Shown here: piece by piece, positions 25,811-35,283 of the stretch
How positions within the stretch are numbered: position 1 is the first letter of the stretch
Layout of the letters: every line of letters begins with the position of its first letter
From: Mycobacteriales bacterium
Lineage (GTDB): Bacteria; Actinomycetota; Actinomycetes; Mycobacteriales; SCTD01
Length of the DNA: 49,160 nucleotides
Assembly: GCA_040902655.1 (NCBI GenBank)
Contig: JBBDWV010000004.1
Location: 1-49,160 of the forward strand
Direction: 5' to 3'
Notes under the pieces: model-generated
What the model was told of the DNA's origin: nothing
The model's input: only the letters and a program-made list of their open reading frames with translations
Database searches by the model: none
Position numbers and translations under genes: made by a program

Positions 25811-26557
25811 TCAGCGGCCGCGGGCGGTCGCGAGCCCGTGCAGGACCAGGTCCACCCGTCGGTCCTGCACCTCGACGACGTCGGCCACGGATGCGCCGGC
25901 CGCCGCGACGTCGGCCACACTGCGGGCGCCCCGCTCGCACAACTCCCGGGCCAGCAGCCCCTTGGTGTACTTGTTGTCGTGGCTGACCACCGTCCGCGCG
26001 CCGTCGGTCTCGCGCAGCACCCGTACCTGCACCGCAGCCGGCACCCGGGCCAGCGCCGCGTACGGCCCCGACCGCAGGTCGACCACCAGCCCGCGGTGCG
26101 CCGCCAGCTCCGGCTCGAGCACCGGGCGCCAGGCAGCCGTCAAGGCGCCGACGCCGGGCAGTGAGGTGCCGGCGGACAACCGGTACGCCGGGATGCGGTC
26201 CGTCGGGGACAGCAGGCCGAACAGCGCGCTGGCCACCCGCAGCGAGCCGTTCGCCCGGCGCCGCCCGGCCGGCGACAGGGTGTCGTACGACAGTGCCTCG
26301 TACAGCACGCCGGTGTAGCGGCGCAGCGCGGGCAGACTCGCCGATGTCGTCAGCCGGGCGTCCTTGTCCACCTCGCCCGGCGGGCAGCCGAGGACCACCC
26401 GCAGCTGTTCCGGGTCGTCGCGCGCCGCGGTCTGGAGCGCCCCGACCAGCCGGTCACGGACCGGGGTCAGCAAGGGGTGCGACAGCGCCGCCAGGTCCAA
26501 CGCCGCGCTCCCACCGCCCGTGGCCTTGCCCTCGGACGGCGGCAGCAGGACGAGCAC
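25811..26557 (-). CDS. yaaA: YaaA/DUF328 family peroxide stress protein
   Basis: The 248-aa protein starts VLVLLPPSEGK, the family hallmark, and contains RRYTGVLYEALSYDTL near residue 80, the LFGLLSPTDRIPAYRLSAGTSLPG region near 110, and VVSHDNKYTKGLLAREL near 190. In E. coli YaaA lowers free iron and protects DNA during hydrogen peroxide stress; its biochemistry is not settled. The GTG at 26557 has TAGCGT six bases upstream, so a leaderless start is likely. It is divergent from the proline-rich membrane protein gene and convergent with gpr. Confidence 0.9.
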   Translation of the reverse strand: MLVLLPPSEGKATGGGSAALDLAALSHPLLTPVRDRLVGALQTAARDDPEQLRVVLGCPPGEVDKDARLTTSASLPALRRYTGVLYEALSYDTLSPAGRRRANGSLRVASALFGLLSPTDRIPAYRLSAGTSLPGVGALTAAWRPVLEPELAAHRGLVVDLRSGPYAALARVPAAVQVRVLRETDGARTVVSHDNKYTKGLLARELCERGARSVADVAAAGASVADVVEVQDRRVDLVLHGLATARGR

Positions 26558-26563
26558 CCGGAC

Positions 26564-26569
26564 ACGCTA
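26564..26569 (-). promoter_or_regulatory. Putative -10 of yaaA
   Basis: TAGCGT, 6 nt before the GTG at 26557. Confidence 0.48.
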
Positions 26570-26659
26570 GCCGGGACCGGCCTCGGACCCAGCAGTCCCA
26601 CGAGGGGGTGTGTGGTCGGCGACGCGGTGCCGCCGACCACCGCAGCGACAATGGTGGGC

Positions 26660-27202
26660 ATGGCCGCCCGGCATGCACGCGTGCGCACCGAACCGGTCTT
26701 CGTCGACTCCAGCGGCCGCCGGTCGCGTCTGGTCGCCCGCACCTGTTGGGCCCTGGGCGCCCTGGGAGTGGCCTACGTCGGGCTGATCGTGGTGTCCCTG
26801 CTGCTGCCGCCGGGGCTCTCCCGGCTGGCCGTCCCCGGCCTCGGGCCGGTGCTGCCCGGTCCCGCGGCCGCGCCGCTGGGTGCGGCCGAGGGTGAGCCGG
26901 GCGGCCCGGAGGTGCTGCTCGCACCCGAGCGGCCGCGCCCGAGTGACACCGGCGCGGAGCCGGGTCGCAGCGCCCCGGCCGACGCCGCGTCGTCCCGTGC
27001 GACGGGTTCGCCCGCGCCGCCGCTCCCGCCCGTGCCGCCGTCGCCCCCGGCCGCGGCTGCGACCACCCCGGCCGGCGCGACGCCGCCCGGGCAGCAGCCG
27101 TCGGGCGCGCCCGCCAGGACGGCTCCCGCTCGCACGGCGCCGCCCGGTCAGGTCGGCCGCTCACCGAGGCCCCGCCCGTCGAACGACCGTGGTCCGAGGT
27201 GA
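26660..27202 (+). CDS. Single-pass membrane protein with Pro/Ala-rich tail
   Basis: The 180-aa product has a basic N-terminus, one membrane helix at about residues 27-48 (GALGVAYVGLIVVSLLLPPG), and a long Pro/Ala/Gly/Arg-rich region with no predicted fold. No family is recognised. It probably spans the wall outside the membrane. Its stop overlaps the GTG of the deacetylase/glycosyltransferase gene by four bases (GTGA), so the two are co-translated and probably act together at the cell surface. An ATG nine bases upstream (26651) is also possible; ATG 26660 has a GACAAT hexamer seven bases before it. Confidence 0.72.
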   Translation: MAARHARVRTEPVFVDSSGRRSRLVARTCWALGALGVAYVGLIVVSLLLPPGLSRLAVPGLGPVLPGPAAAPLGAAEGEPGGPEVLLAPERPRPSDTGAEPGRSAPADAASSRATGSPAPPLPPVPPSPPAAAATTPAGATPPGQQPSGAPARTAPARTAPPGQVGRSPRPRPSNDRGPR

Positions 27203-29316
27203 GCGCGCGACGCAAGAGGCTGCCCGCCGCGCACTGGGGCCTGCTGGGGGTGGTGCTGGTCACGATGCTGCTGAGCCTGTTCCTGCAGGGGCTGACGCGC
27301 GACGTCGGCCCGACCCGGACCGCAGACGGCGCAGGCGACGCCGCGCAGGTGGCCGGCGGGGGAGCGATCGTCTACGGCGGGGCCGGCGGGCAGCTCGCGT
27401 CGCGGGGCCTGCCGGACAGGACGGTCGCGCTCACCTTCGACGACGGCCCCGACCCGCGCTGGACACCGCAGGTGCTCGATGTGCTGGCGCACGAGTGGGT
27501 TCCCGCCACCTTCTTCGTCACCGGCGCGGCGGCGGCCCGCAGCCCGGAGCTGGTGCGTCGGACGCTGCGCGCGGGGCACGAGATCGGCAGCCACACCTGG
27601 TCGCACGCGCCGCTGACGCCGGCCGCCGGCTGGAGGCGCAACCTCGAGCTCTCGCTCACCCAGCTCGGACTCGCCGGCAGCGCGCAGGTGACCAGCGCGC
27701 TCTTTCGGCCGCCGTACTCCTCGGAGGCCGCCGCCCTGACCGAGCCCGATCTCGGGATGCTGCGGCAGGTCACCGAGGCCGGCTACGTCGTCGTCCTGAG
27801 CGACCGCGACCCGAAGGACTGGAGCTCGCCGGGCGTCGACTCGATCGTCGCGGACGCCGGGCCGGTGGGCGATGCGGGTGCCGTGGTGCTCCTGCACGAC
27901 GCCGGCGGCGACCGTACGCAGACGGTGCAGGCGCTGCCCCGGCTGATCGCGGACTACCGCGCCCGTGGCTACCGGTTCACCACCGTCTCGGGTGGGCTCG
28001 GGCTGGCCCCCACCGCGGGGGTCCAGCCGGCGACGGCGCTGGGGGGCCTGCAGGGCGACGGCCTGCTGCTGGCGCTGCGCGGCTCCGACCTGCTGGTGAC
28101 CGTCGTGCGCTGGGCCGTCGTGCCGCTGCTGATCCTGGTGCTGGTGCGCACCTTCTTCGTCGTCGCGCTCGCCCGCCGGCACGTCCGGCTGTCGGCTCGC
28201 CGCATCGCAGGCGCACCGCACCTGCCGCCCGTGAGCGTGCTCGTACCCGCCTACAACGAGGAGGTCGGGATCGCCCAGGCGGTCCGGTCGCTGGTCGCGA
28301 GCGACTACCCCGACCTGGAGGTCGTCGTCGTCGACGACGGATCGACCGACCGCACGGCGCAGATCGTGCGGGACCTGGCCCTGCCGCGCGTACGGCTGGT
28401 GCAGCAGCCCAACGGCGGCAAGGCCGCGGCGTTGCACACCGGCACCCGCGAGGCGGCTCACGACGTACTGGTGATGCTCGACGGCGACACCGTCTTCGAG
28501 CCGTCCACGATCCGGGCGCTCGTGCAGCCGCTGCGTGACCCGCGGGTGGGTGCGGTCAGCGGCAACGTCAAGGTCGGCAACCGGAGCGGCCTGCTCGGCC
28601 GGTGGCAGCACATGGAGTACGTCGCCGGCTTCAACCTCGACCGTCGGCTGCTCGACCTGCTGCACTGCATCACCACCGTCCCCGGCGCCGCGGGTGCGTT
28701 CCGGCGGGAGGCGGTCGAGGCGGCCGGCGGGATGAGCACCGACACCCTCGCCGAGGACACCGACGTGACGATGGGCATCCTGCGGGCCGGTTACCGCGTG
28801 GTGCACGAGGAGCGGGCGCGCGCCTGGACGGAGGCCCCCAGCAGCTGGAACGACCTGTGGAAGCAGCGGTACCGCTGGGCGTACGGGACGCTGCAGGTCG
28901 TCTGGAAACACAAGGGGGCGCTCGTCGAGGGCGAGCGGCTCGGACGCATCGCCCTGCCGATGCTGCTGCTGTTCCAGGTCGTGCTGCCGCTGCTCGCACC
29001 GGTCATCGACGTCTTCGTGGTCTACGGGCTGCTGGCCGGCAACGCGCGCACCGTACTCGGCACCTGGCTGGCGTACATGGGCCTGCAGCTGGCCCTCGGG
29101 GCGTACGCGCTGCGGCTGGACGACGAGTCGTGGCGGCCGCTGTGGGCGCTGCCGTTGCAGCAAATCGTCTACCGCCAGCTGATGTACCTGGTGGTGATCC
29201 AGGCGCTGGTCAGCGCGCTGTCCGGCATCCGGCTGCCGTGGCACAAGCTCGAGCGGACCGGGATGGACGACGCGGCGCTGGCCACGGCCGCAGTGCCGGC
29301 AGGAGCCCGCCGATAG
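27199..29316 (+). CDS. Bifunctional polysaccharide deacetylase / family-2 glycosyltransferase
   Basis: The 705-aa membrane protein joins two enzymes of surface polysaccharide synthesis. A helix at about residues 12-30 anchors a NodB domain (about 72-270): [10 protein letters not shown] with the catalytic and metal Asp, [11 protein letters not shown] with the metal His pair, FRPPYS, and VLLHDAGG. After another helix near 305-325 is a processive GT2 domain (about 345-580): [41 protein letters not shown] and QRYRWAYGT. Three or four C-terminal helices follow. PgaB and PgaC of poly-N-acetylglucosamine systems carry these activities on separate proteins, which suggests an N-acetylglucosamine-type polymer; the actual product is unknown. 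Confidence 0.92.
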   Translation: MSARRKRLPAAHWGLLGVVLVTMLLSLFLQGLTRDVGPTRTADGAGDAAQVAGGGAIVYGGAGGQLASRGLPDRTVALTFDDGPDPRWTPQVLDVLAHEWVPATFFVTGAAAARSPELVRRTLRAGHEIGSHTWSHAPLTPAAGWRRNLELSLTQLGLAGSAQVTSALFRPPYSSEAAALTEPDLGMLRQVTEAGYVVVLSDRDPKDWSSPGVDSIVADAGPVGDAGAVVLLHDAGGDRTQTVQALPRLIADYRARGYRFTTVSGGLGLAPTAGVQPATALGGLQGDGLLLALRGSDLLVTVVRWAVVPLLILVLVRTFFVVALARRHVRLSARRIAGAPHLPPVSVLVPAYNEEVGIAQAVRSLVASDYPDLEVVVVDDGSTDRTAQIVRDLALPRVRLVQQPNGGKAAALHTGTREAAHDVLVMLDGDTVFEPSTIRALVQPLRDPRVGAVSGNVKVGNRSGLLGRWQHMEYVAGFNLDRRLLDLLHCITTVPGAAGAFRREAVEAAGGMSTDTLAEDTDVTMGILRAGYRVVHEERARAWTEAPSSWNDLWKQRYRWAYGTLQVVWKHKGALVEGERLGRIALPMLLLFQVVLPLLAPVIDVFVVYGLLAGNARTVLGTWLAYMGLQLALGAYALRLDDESWRPLWALPLQQIVYRQLMYLVVIQALVSALSGIRLPWHKLERTGMDDAALATAAVPAGARR

Positions 29317-29319
29317 GCT
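29314..29319 (+). promoter_or_regulatory. Putative -10 of proS
   Basis: TAGGCT overlaps the stop codon of the preceding gene and lies about 28 nt before the proS start, leaving a short leader with GGAGG. Confidence 0.4.
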
Positions 29320-29347
29320 CGCCCAGCCGTCTACCTGGAGGTCCTCC

Positions 29348-31072
29348 GTGCTGCGCATGTCCACCCTGTTCCTGCGCACCCTGCGTGAGGACCCGGCGGA
29401 TGCAGAGGTCCCGAGCCACCGGCTGCTGGTGCGCGCCGGCTACGTCCGCCGGGTCGCGCCCGGCGTCTACTCCTGGCTGCCGCTGGGCGTGCGGATGCTG
29501 GCGAACGTCAGCCGGGTGGTGCGCGAGGAGATGGACCGGATCGGCGCGCAGGAGGTCCTCTTCCCGGCGCTGCTGCCGCGTGAGCCCTACGAGAGCAGTG
29601 CGCGGTGGACGGAGTACGGCGACCTGCTCTTCCGGCTGAAGGACCGGCGCGGCAACGACTACCTGCTCGGGCCGACGCACGAAGAGCTGTTCACCCTCAT
29701 GGTCAAGGGCGAGTACAGCTCGTACAAGGACCTGCCCGTCCTGCTCTACCAGGTCCAGACGAAGTACCGCGACGAGGCGCGGCCGCGCGCCGGCATCCTG
29801 CGCGGGCGTGAGTTCGTGATGAAGGACAGCTACTCCTTCGACCTCGACGACACCGGGCTGCAGCGCTCCTACGACCTGCACCGCGAGGCCTACGTCCGCA
29901 TCTTCGACCGGCTCGGCATGGACTACCGGATCGTGTCGGCGGTCAGCGGCGCGATGGGTGGCAGCGCCTCCGAGGAGTTCCTCGCCCCGGCGCCCACCGG
30001 CGAGGACAGCTTCGTGCAGTGCACGGCCTGCGACTACGCCGCCAACACCGAGGCCGTGCAGCTGCGTGCTCCCGAGCCGCTGGACCCGGAGGCCCAGCCG
30101 GCGATGGAGGTGCTCGACACCCCGGACACCCCGACCATCGCCACCCTCGTCGCCGTGCTCGAGGAGCTGGGTCACGACGTCCCCGCCAGCGGGACGCTCA
30201 AGAACGTGGTCGTGCTGCTGCGCTGGCCGGACGGCAGGACGGCACCGCTGGTCGTCGGCGTGCCCGGCGACCGCGACGTCGACGTCAAGCGGCTGGAGGC
30301 CAATGTCGCTCCCGCGGAGGTGCTGCCGTTCGAGAAGTTCGAGGACTTCCCCCAGCTGGTGAAGGGCTACATCGGGCCGCAGGGACTCGAGGGGATCCGC
30401 TACGTGGTCGACCCCCTCGTGGTCGACGGCAGCGGCTGGGCGACCGGCGCCAACGAACAGGGCAGGCACGCCGTCAACGTGGTGCTCGGCCGCGACTTCG
30501 CGTCGGCCGACGTCGTGCCGGCCGCCGAGGTGCGGGCCGGCGACCCGTGCGGCCGCTGCGGTGCACCCCTCGAGATCGGCCGCGGCATCGAGATCGGCCA
30601 CATCTTCCAGCTCGGGCGCAAGTACGCCGATGCCTTCGGGCTCGATGTGCTCGGACCGGACGGCAAGCCGGTCCGGGTGACGATGGGGTCCTACGGCATC
30701 GGCGTCTCGCGGGCCATCGCCGCGATCGCCGAGCAGTCCCACGACGAGAAGGGGCTCGTCTGGTCCCGCGAGGTCACGCCGGTCGACGTCCACGTGGTCG
30801 GGCTCGGCAAGGGCGAGCAGAAGCCCGAGGCGGAGCGGGTCGCGCGCGAGTTCGAGGCGCGCGGGCTGACCGTGCTGCTCGACGACCGGGCGAAGGTGTC
30901 CCCCGGTGTGGCGTTCAAGGACGCCGAGCTGCTCGGCATCCCGACCTCCGTCGTGATCGGCAAGGGGCTCGACGAGGGAGTCGCCGAGCTGCGCGACCGG
31001 GCGTCGGGTCAGGCGCGGCCGGTGCCGCTGACCGAGCTGATCGAGACGGTGTTCGCCGAGGTGCGGGGATAG
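29348..31072 (+). CDS. proS: Prolyl-tRNA synthetase
   Basis: ProS charges tRNA-Pro. The 574-aa product is the bacterial-type enzyme with an inserted editing domain. Class-II motifs are visible: motif 1 [18 protein letters not shown] near residue 44, motif 2 in [21 protein letters not shown] near 140, and motif 3 in [18 protein letters not shown] near 445. The editing insertion lies at about residues 230-400 and includes [10 protein letters not shown]. The anticodon-binding domain is at the C-terminus ([10 protein letters not shown] onward). GGAGG six bases before the GTG at 29348 sets the start; the ATG three codons later is an alternative. Confidence 0.96.
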   Translation: MLRMSTLFLRTLREDPADAEVPSHRLLVRAGYVRRVAPGVYSWLPLGVRMLANVSRVVREEMDRIGAQEVLFPALLPREPYESSARWTEYGDLLFRLKDRRGNDYLLGPTHEELFTLMVKGEYSSYKDLPVLLYQVQTKYRDEARPRAGILRGREFVMKDSYSFDLDDTGLQRSYDLHREAYVRIFDRLGMDYRIVSAVSGAMGGSASEEFLAPAPTGEDSFVQCTACDYAANTEAVQLRAPEPLDPEAQPAMEVLDTPDTPTIATLVAVLEELGHDVPASGTLKNVVVLLRWPDGRTAPLVVGVPGDRDVDVKRLEANVAPAEVLPFEKFEDFPQLVKGYIGPQGLEGIRYVVDPLVVDGSGWATGANEQGRHAVNVVLGRDFASADVVPAAEVRAGDPCGRCGAPLEIGRGIEIGHIFQLGRKYADAFGLDVLGPDGKPVRVTMGSYGIGVSRAIAAIAEQSHDEKGLVWSREVTPVDVHVVGLGKGEQKPEAERVAREFEARGLTVLLDDRAKVSPGVAFKDAELLGIPTSVVIGKGLDEGVAELRDRASGQARPVPLTELIETVFAEVRG

Positions 31073-31093
31073 GTGCCTGCTCGGCTGGTCGGC

Positions 31094-31117
31094 AGCTGCC
31101 TGCTGCCGCCGGCAGCT
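31094..31117. terminator. Hairpin between proS and the DUF4439 gene
   Basis: AGCTGCC/GGCAGCT arms with a ten-base loop lie 22 bases after the proS stop and end at the DUF4439 stop. It could end both convergent genes. Confidence 0.45.
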
Positions 31118-31536
31118 CAGCCGGCGCCGGGCCAGGCCACCGTCGGGGGCGCGATCCCTGCCTGCTGCCGCCACTGCGCCGCCCGCACGGCGCACTCCTG
31201 CAGTCCGGTGACCGCCAGCGTGCGCAGCTGCCGGTCATCCGTGCCGGCGACCAGGTCGCGCCAGCGCACCGCCATCCCCTCCTCGAGCCTGGTCGCCAGC
31301 GCCAGCGCCTCGGCGGCGGAGCCGACCGCGACGTCGTACGCCGGCGGCGGTGGCTCGGGGTCGCCGCCGTGCTCGCGCAGCCGGGCGGCGAGCTGGTCGC
31401 GCCGCGCGCGGTGGCTGTCGTAGGCCAGCAGCGCCAGCCGCCGCGGCTGCTCGTCCAGCCGCGCGCCCAGCAGGCCGTAGCCGTAGACGGTCGCGTGCTC
31501 GGCCTCGAGCAGCGTCGTGAGCAGCGGCAGGCTCAC
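31117..31536 (-). CDS. DUF4439 ferritin-like protein
   Basis: The 139-aa product is mostly alpha-helical with a ferritin-like pattern: LLEAEHATVYGYGLLGARL at the start with Glu and His, and SHRARRDQLAARL further on. This fits the DUF4439 family, whose members lie between proS and rimP in many actinobacteria. The function is not established; metal binding through the Glu/His residues is possible. Its GTG overlaps the stop of the twin-arginine lipoprotein gene by four bases, so the two are co-translated and may interact. Confidence 0.85.
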   Translation of the reverse strand: MSLPLLTTLLEAEHATVYGYGLLGARLDEQPRRLALLAYDSHRARRDQLAARLREHGGDPEPPPPAYDVAVGSAAEALALATRLEEGMAVRWRDLVAGTDDRQLRTLAVTGLQECAVRAAQWRQQAGIAPPTVAWPGAG

Positions 31537-32024
31537 GCGAGCGCCACCGGGTGGCTGAACTCGCTGGCCGCCAGCGCCGCGAGCAGGCCGGCCAGCTCGC
31601 GCGACGCCTCCAGGCAGGCCGCACCGTGCGCGATCGCGGCCTCCCGCTCCGCGATCGTCAACCCCTCCAGGGCGGCGGCTGCCGTCGCGGCCGGGGGTAC
31701 CGCCGGTGCCGGTCGCGACGAGGCGGGCGCCGAAGGGGTGTCGAAGGGGGTGTCGGAGGGCTCCGGTCCGGTGAGGGCGGCCAGGTGCTCGGCGTGCTCG
31801 GCGCGTAGGGGCGTCAGCCGGGCGGCGAGGGCCGGCAGCACGAGCAGCACCGCGTCGTACTCCCTCAGCAGCGATCGCTCGCGCCCGACCGCCTGCTCAC
31901 GCAGGACGTCATCCGGGTCCGGCGGGGGCGGCGGACCGTCGTCGGTGCAGGCCGCCAGCGGCAGTACAGCAGCGGCGGCGAGCAGTGTGCGGCGGCTGAC
32001 CACCGGTCCCGCGCACGCCCCCAT
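31533..32024 (-). CDS. Twin-arginine lipoprotein of unknown function
   Basis: The 163-aa protein has a twin-arginine-type lipoprotein signal: SRRTLLAAAAVLPLAAC, with the lipid-modified Cys near residue 26. A Pro/Asp-rich stretch follows, then helices such as EQAVGRERSLLREYDAVLL and LEGLTIAEREAAIAHGAACL, which resemble a ferritin-like bundle. I suspect it is the folded partner of the DUF4439 protein encoded next to it. The ATG at 32024 has a TTGGCT hexamer seven bases upstream; a GTG seven codons later would still keep the signal peptide. Confidence 0.78.
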   Translation of the reverse strand: MGACAGPVVSRRTLLAAAAVLPLAACTDDGPPPPPDPDDVLREQAVGRERSLLREYDAVLLVLPALAARLTPLRAEHAEHLAALTGPEPSDTPFDTPSAPASSRPAPAVPPAATAAAALEGLTIAEREAAIAHGAACLEASRELAGLLAALAASEFSHPVALA

Positions 32025-32031
32025 CCTCGGT

Positions 32032-32037
32032 AGCCAA
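32032..32037 (-). promoter_or_regulatory. Putative -10 of the twin-arginine lipoprotein gene
   Basis: TTGGCT, 7 nt before the ATG at 32024; a near-match to TANNNT that recurs at 13563. Confidence 0.28.
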
Positions 32038-32043
32038 CCAGAG

Positions 32044-33246
32044 TCAGCCCAGCTGCAGGTCCTCGGCCACCGCTGCGCTCAGCAGCGCCGCCACGGGCAG
32101 CACGTCCTGCGCTGCCTGCCGCAGCGCCTCCGGCGCCCCCGGCTCAGCCGCCGCCTCGGCGTCGACGGCCCCGACCAGCGAGCTCAGCGCCGGCTCGAGC
32201 TCGACCACGGCGGTGCCTGCGGGCAGCCCGCGGACGTGCTCGGCGAGCAGGCGCGCGAGCTCGGTCGGATAGCCGCGCACCGGCCCGTCCTGCGCGACGC
32301 CCGCCCCGCCTGCCGCGCGCGCGGCGGCGTAGGCCTCCAGCCGGCCCAGATGGACGGTCCACGACCGCAGGAAGGCCGCCCGCAGCGCGGGATAGGCCTC
32401 GCCCAGCAGGTCGGCGAGCGCCACGGCGTTGGCCTGCAGCGCCTGCCGGGCGTCGGCGGCCGCGGGTCCGGGTGCGCGCAGCTCGCGGGGCAGCGCCCCC
32501 GCCAGGGAGGCGTGCTCGGTCAGCAGCCCGGTGAGGTCCGCCCGCAGCCTGGCGGCGCTCGTGCCCGCGGGACCCAGCCCCCGGTCCTGCGCGATCCCGG
32601 CGGCCAGCAGCCCCGCGAGCGCGGCCGCTTCCCGCGCCGCCGCCCGCAGCCGCGAGTACTCGTCCACCCTGCCGACGGCCAGCTGCGCCTGCACCTGGCC
32701 GGACAGCGCTTCGGTGACCTCCGCGGCGTCGAGCCCGGGCACCACCTGCCGCAGGACCTGCGCCAGGTCGCGCTGCCCCCGGTCCAGCTCGCTGCGGGCC
32801 GCGCCCGCCACGCCGGCCGTCCCGTCCGCCAGCGCCACGGCGTGCCCGGCCGACAGGCGGTCGTCCTGGTGCAGCGCCTCGAGCACCGGCCCGGCTGCCC
32901 CCGGGTAGCTGTCGACGAGCACCTGGGCCAGCCGGCCGGACACGGACTCCAGGGCCTCCAGTGCCCCGACCGCCGGTGCGTCCCCGATCTGCCCGCCGGC
33001 CGCGGCCACGGCGCGGGTGGCTGCGGCGATGACATAGCTGCGTTCGACGAGCAACGCCGTGAGGGCCGCCTGCAGCTCCGCGACCGGTGAGGAGGCGGCG
33101 GCCGCGCCCAGACCCGCGGCCACGGCAGGAGAGGGCTGCGTCGCGGCGGGGGCAGGGGAGCACCCGACGACCGTGAGGCAGGTCAGGACCAGCGCCGCCA
33201 GCCGCAAGACCGGTACACGCGGGGCCGGAGACAGGAGAGGGCGCAT
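32044..33246 (-). CDS. Lipoprotein with an internally duplicated helical domain
   Basis: The 400-aa protein starts at ATG 33246, giving a lipoprotein signal (LAALVLTCLTVVGC, Cys near residue 29). The rest is Ala-rich and helical. Two halves look alike: VAELQAALTALLVERSYVIAA near residue 53 compares with RLRADLTGLLTEHASLAGAL near residue 220, and both continue with ALEALESVSGRLAQVL-type or ALQANAVALADLLGEAY-type helices, suggesting a duplicated bundle. No named family is recognised with certainty. The long helices and signal suggest an exported scaffold or sensor part on the outer face of the membrane. It is upstream of the twin-arginine lipoprotein on the same strand and divergent from rimP. 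Confidence 0.78.
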   Translation of the reverse strand: MRPLLSPAPRVPVLRLAALVLTCLTVVGCSPAPAATQPSPAVAAGLGAAAASSPVAELQAALTALLVERSYVIAAATRAVAAAGGQIGDAPAVGALEALESVSGRLAQVLVDSYPGAAGPVLEALHQDDRLSAGHAVALADGTAGVAGAARSELDRGQRDLAQVLRQVVPGLDAAEVTEALSGQVQAQLAVGRVDEYSRLRAAAREAAALAGLLAAGIAQDRGLGPAGTSAARLRADLTGLLTEHASLAGALPRELRAPGPAAADARQALQANAVALADLLGEAYPALRAAFLRSWTVHLGRLEAYAAARAAGGAGVAQDGPVRGYPTELARLLAEHVRGLPAGTAVVELEPALSSLVGAVDAEAAAEPGAPEALRQAAQDVLPVAALLSAAVAEDLQLG

Positions 33247-33297
33247 CAGCCGGGTGTTCGCGCCCCGGACCCCGCCGGATGGGCGGGCGCTTCCCGC

Positions 33298-33303
33298 TAG
33301 GCT
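33298..33303 (+). promoter_or_regulatory. Putative -10 of the rimP operon
   Basis: TAGGCT lies 50 nt before the rimP ATG. The same hexamer is found before proS and rpsO. Confidence 0.42.
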
Positions 33304-33353
33304 GACGACGGCACGCGCACGGCACTCCACAACCGCAGAGAGGCAGGGACCCG

Positions 33354-33857
33354 ATGGCTGCCTCCGCCGCTCGGCTGAGCGAGCTGGTCCGCACCGAGGT
33401 GGCCACCGTCGGCTACGACCTCGAGGACCTCACCGTCACCGCTGCCGGCCGGCGCAGCGTCGTCCGGGTCGTGATCGACAAGGACGACGGCGTGACCCTC
33501 GACGAGGTCGCCGACGTCAGCCGCACGATCAGCGACCTGCTCGACGCGCTGGACGGGGCCGAGCCGGAGCTGCTCGGCCCGACCTACGTGCTGGAGGTCT
33601 CCTCACCCGGCGTCGACCGGCCGCTGACCGAGCCGCGGCACTGGCGCCGCAACGTCCACCGGCTGGTCACGGCCACCCTGCGAGAGGGTGGGTCGGTCAC
33701 CGGCCGGGTGCTGTCGGCCGACGAGCACGCGGTCCGGCTGGATCTCGACGGCACCGAGCGCGTGCTGCCGTACGTCGAGGTGGTGCGGGGCGAGGTCCAG
33801 GTGGAGTTCGCCCGCAGGAACGGGGCTGACGAGGCTCAGGAGGAACAGACGCCGTGA
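33354..33857 (+). CDS. rimP: Ribosome maturation factor RimP
   Basis: RimP helps mature the 30S subunit. The 167-aa product has the two-domain layout: an alpha/beta N-terminal part with [22 protein letters not shown] near residue 37 and [14 protein letters not shown] near residue 80, then a C-terminal SH3-like domain around [15 protein letters not shown]. An acidic tail ends the protein. The ATG has GAGAGGCAGGGA upstream. It opens the conserved rimP-nusA-ylxR-infB order and overlaps the nusA GTG by four bases. Confidence 0.95.
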   Translation: MAASAARLSELVRTEVATVGYDLEDLTVTAAGRRSVVRVVIDKDDGVTLDEVADVSRTISDLLDALDGAEPELLGPTYVLEVSSPGVDRPLTEPRHWRRNVHRLVTATLREGGSVTGRVLSADEHAVRLDLDGTERVLPYVEVVRGEVQVEFARRNGADEAQEEQTP

Positions 33858-34897
33858 AGATCGACATGGCCGCCCTGCGCGGGCTGGAGCGGGAGAAGGA
33901 GATCTCCTTCGACCTGGTCGTCGGTGCCATCGAGACCGCGCTGCTGACCGCCTACCGGCACACCGAGGGGGCCCAGCCGCACGCCCGCGTCGAGCTGGAC
34001 CGCAAGAGCGGCGAGGTCGCGGTGCTGGCCCAGGAACTGGCCGAGGACGGCACGGTCGTCCGGGAGTACGACGACACCCCCGAGGGCTTCGGCCGGATCG
34101 CCGCCAGCACCGCCAAGCAGGTCATCCTGCAGCGCCTGCGCGAGGCCGAGAGTGCCTTGTCCTACGGCGAGTACGCCGGGCGGGAGGGTGACGTGGTCTC
34201 CGGCATCGTGCAGCAGGCTCCGCAGCGTCCCGGTGCGCCACCGAACCGCAACGTGATGGTCAAGCTGGGCACCACCGAGGACGCCCTCGAGGCCGTCCTG
34301 CCGCCCGGTGAACAAGTCCCCGGTGAGGTCTACGCCCACGGGAGCCGGCTGAAGTGCCGGGTCGTGACGGTCGTGCGCGGGCAGCGTGGCGCGCAGGTGA
34401 CGGTGTCGCGCACCCACCCGGAGCTGGTGCGGGGGCTGTTCGCCCTGGAGGTGCCGGAGATCGCCGACGGGTCGGTCGAGATCGCCGCGCTGGCCCGGGA
34501 GGCCGGCCACCGCACCAAGATCGCCGTACGGTCGACGGTCGCCGGGTTGAACGCCAAGGGCGCCTGCATCGGCCCGGTCGGTAGCCGGGTCCGTAACGTC
34601 ACCCTCGAGCTGCACGGCGAGAAGATCGACATCGTCGACTGGTCGGCCGATCCGGCCCGCTTCGTCGCGAGCGCCCTGTCGCCGGCGCGGGTGAACTCCG
34701 TCGAGATCGTCGATCCGGTGCAGCGTTCCGCGCGGGTCGTCGTGCCGGACTACCAGCTGTCGCTGGCCATCGGCAAGGAGGGTCAGAACGCCCGACTGGC
34801 GGCCCGGCTCACCGGCTGGCGGATCGACATCCACAGCGATGCCGAGAGCGCCGAGCCGGGGGCCGTCGAGGTACCCGCCGCCGACCCCGCTCCGTGA
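33854..34897 (+). CDS. nusA: Transcription termination/antitermination protein NusA
   Basis: NusA binds RNA polymerase and modulates pausing and termination. The 347-aa length is typical of actinobacteria, which lack the C-terminal acidic repeats of E. coli NusA. The N-terminal domain begins [17 protein letters not shown], the S1 domain follows at about residues 110-180, and two KH domains cover about 200-330, with [14 protein letters not shown] in the first and [18 protein letters not shown] in the second. The GTG start overlaps the rimP stop, and its own stop overlaps the ylxR start. Confidence 0.96.
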   Translation: MKIDMAALRGLEREKEISFDLVVGAIETALLTAYRHTEGAQPHARVELDRKSGEVAVLAQELAEDGTVVREYDDTPEGFGRIAASTAKQVILQRLREAESALSYGEYAGREGDVVSGIVQQAPQRPGAPPNRNVMVKLGTTEDALEAVLPPGEQVPGEVYAHGSRLKCRVVTVVRGQRGAQVTVSRTHPELVRGLFALEVPEIADGSVEIAALAREAGHRTKIAVRSTVAGLNAKGACIGPVGSRVRNVTLELHGEKIDIVDWSADPARFVASALSPARVNSVEIVDPVQRSARVVVPDYQLSLAIGKEGQNARLAARLTGWRIDIHSDAESAEPGAVEVPAADPAP

Positions 34898-35256
34898 CCC
34901 CGCGGCGTCGTGCCCCGGCGCGGAGCCCGCAGGCGGTAGACTCGGATCCGGCTCGCCTCCCGGGTCCGCAGCGCACCTGTGTGGGCTGCCGGGCGAAGGC
35001 GGCGAAGTCCGACCTGCTGCGCGTCGTCGGTGTCGAGGGCCAGGCTGGGAGCATCCAGTTGACCCCCGACCCCGCCGGGCGCCTGCCGGGACGAGGGGCC
35101 TGCGTGCACCTCGACCCCCGGTGCATCGACCTCGCCGACAAGCGGCGGGCGTTCCCCCGGGCCCTGCGCCTGGCCGGACCGCTCGACGTGTCGCCGGTGC
35201 GGGAGCACGTAGCAGGAGTCAGCCCACCAACCGATCAGAGCGGATCTCCTCGATGA
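34894..35256 (+). CDS. ylxR: YlxR family RNA-binding protein
   Basis: The 120-aa protein holds the YlxR/DUF448 fold: [19 protein letters not shown] near residue 27, then [16 protein letters not shown] near residue 62. The basic surface is thought to bind RNA; a role in ribosome assembly or transcription control has been suggested for relatives. Its Arg/Pro-rich N-terminus is longer than in Bacillus. It overlaps nusA by four bases (GTGA) and is the usual neighbour of infB. A later start near residue 20 cannot be excluded. Confidence 0.9.
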   Translation: MTPRRRAPARSPQAVDSDPARLPGPQRTCVGCRAKAAKSDLLRVVGVEGQAGSIQLTPDPAGRLPGRGACVHLDPRCIDLADKRRAFPRALRLAGPLDVSPVREHVAGVSPPTDQSGSPR

Positions 35257-35283
35257 GCACTCGATGAGCCAGTCCCGATGAGC
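35251..35283 (+). repeat. Three direct CGATGAGC repeats before infB
   Basis: CGATGAGC occurs at 35251, 35262 and 35276, beginning at the ylxR stop codon region and ending about 58 bp before infB. Each copy holds an ATG, so short frames overlap here. The pattern looks like that seen before infB in other actinobacteria. Confidence 0.7.
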
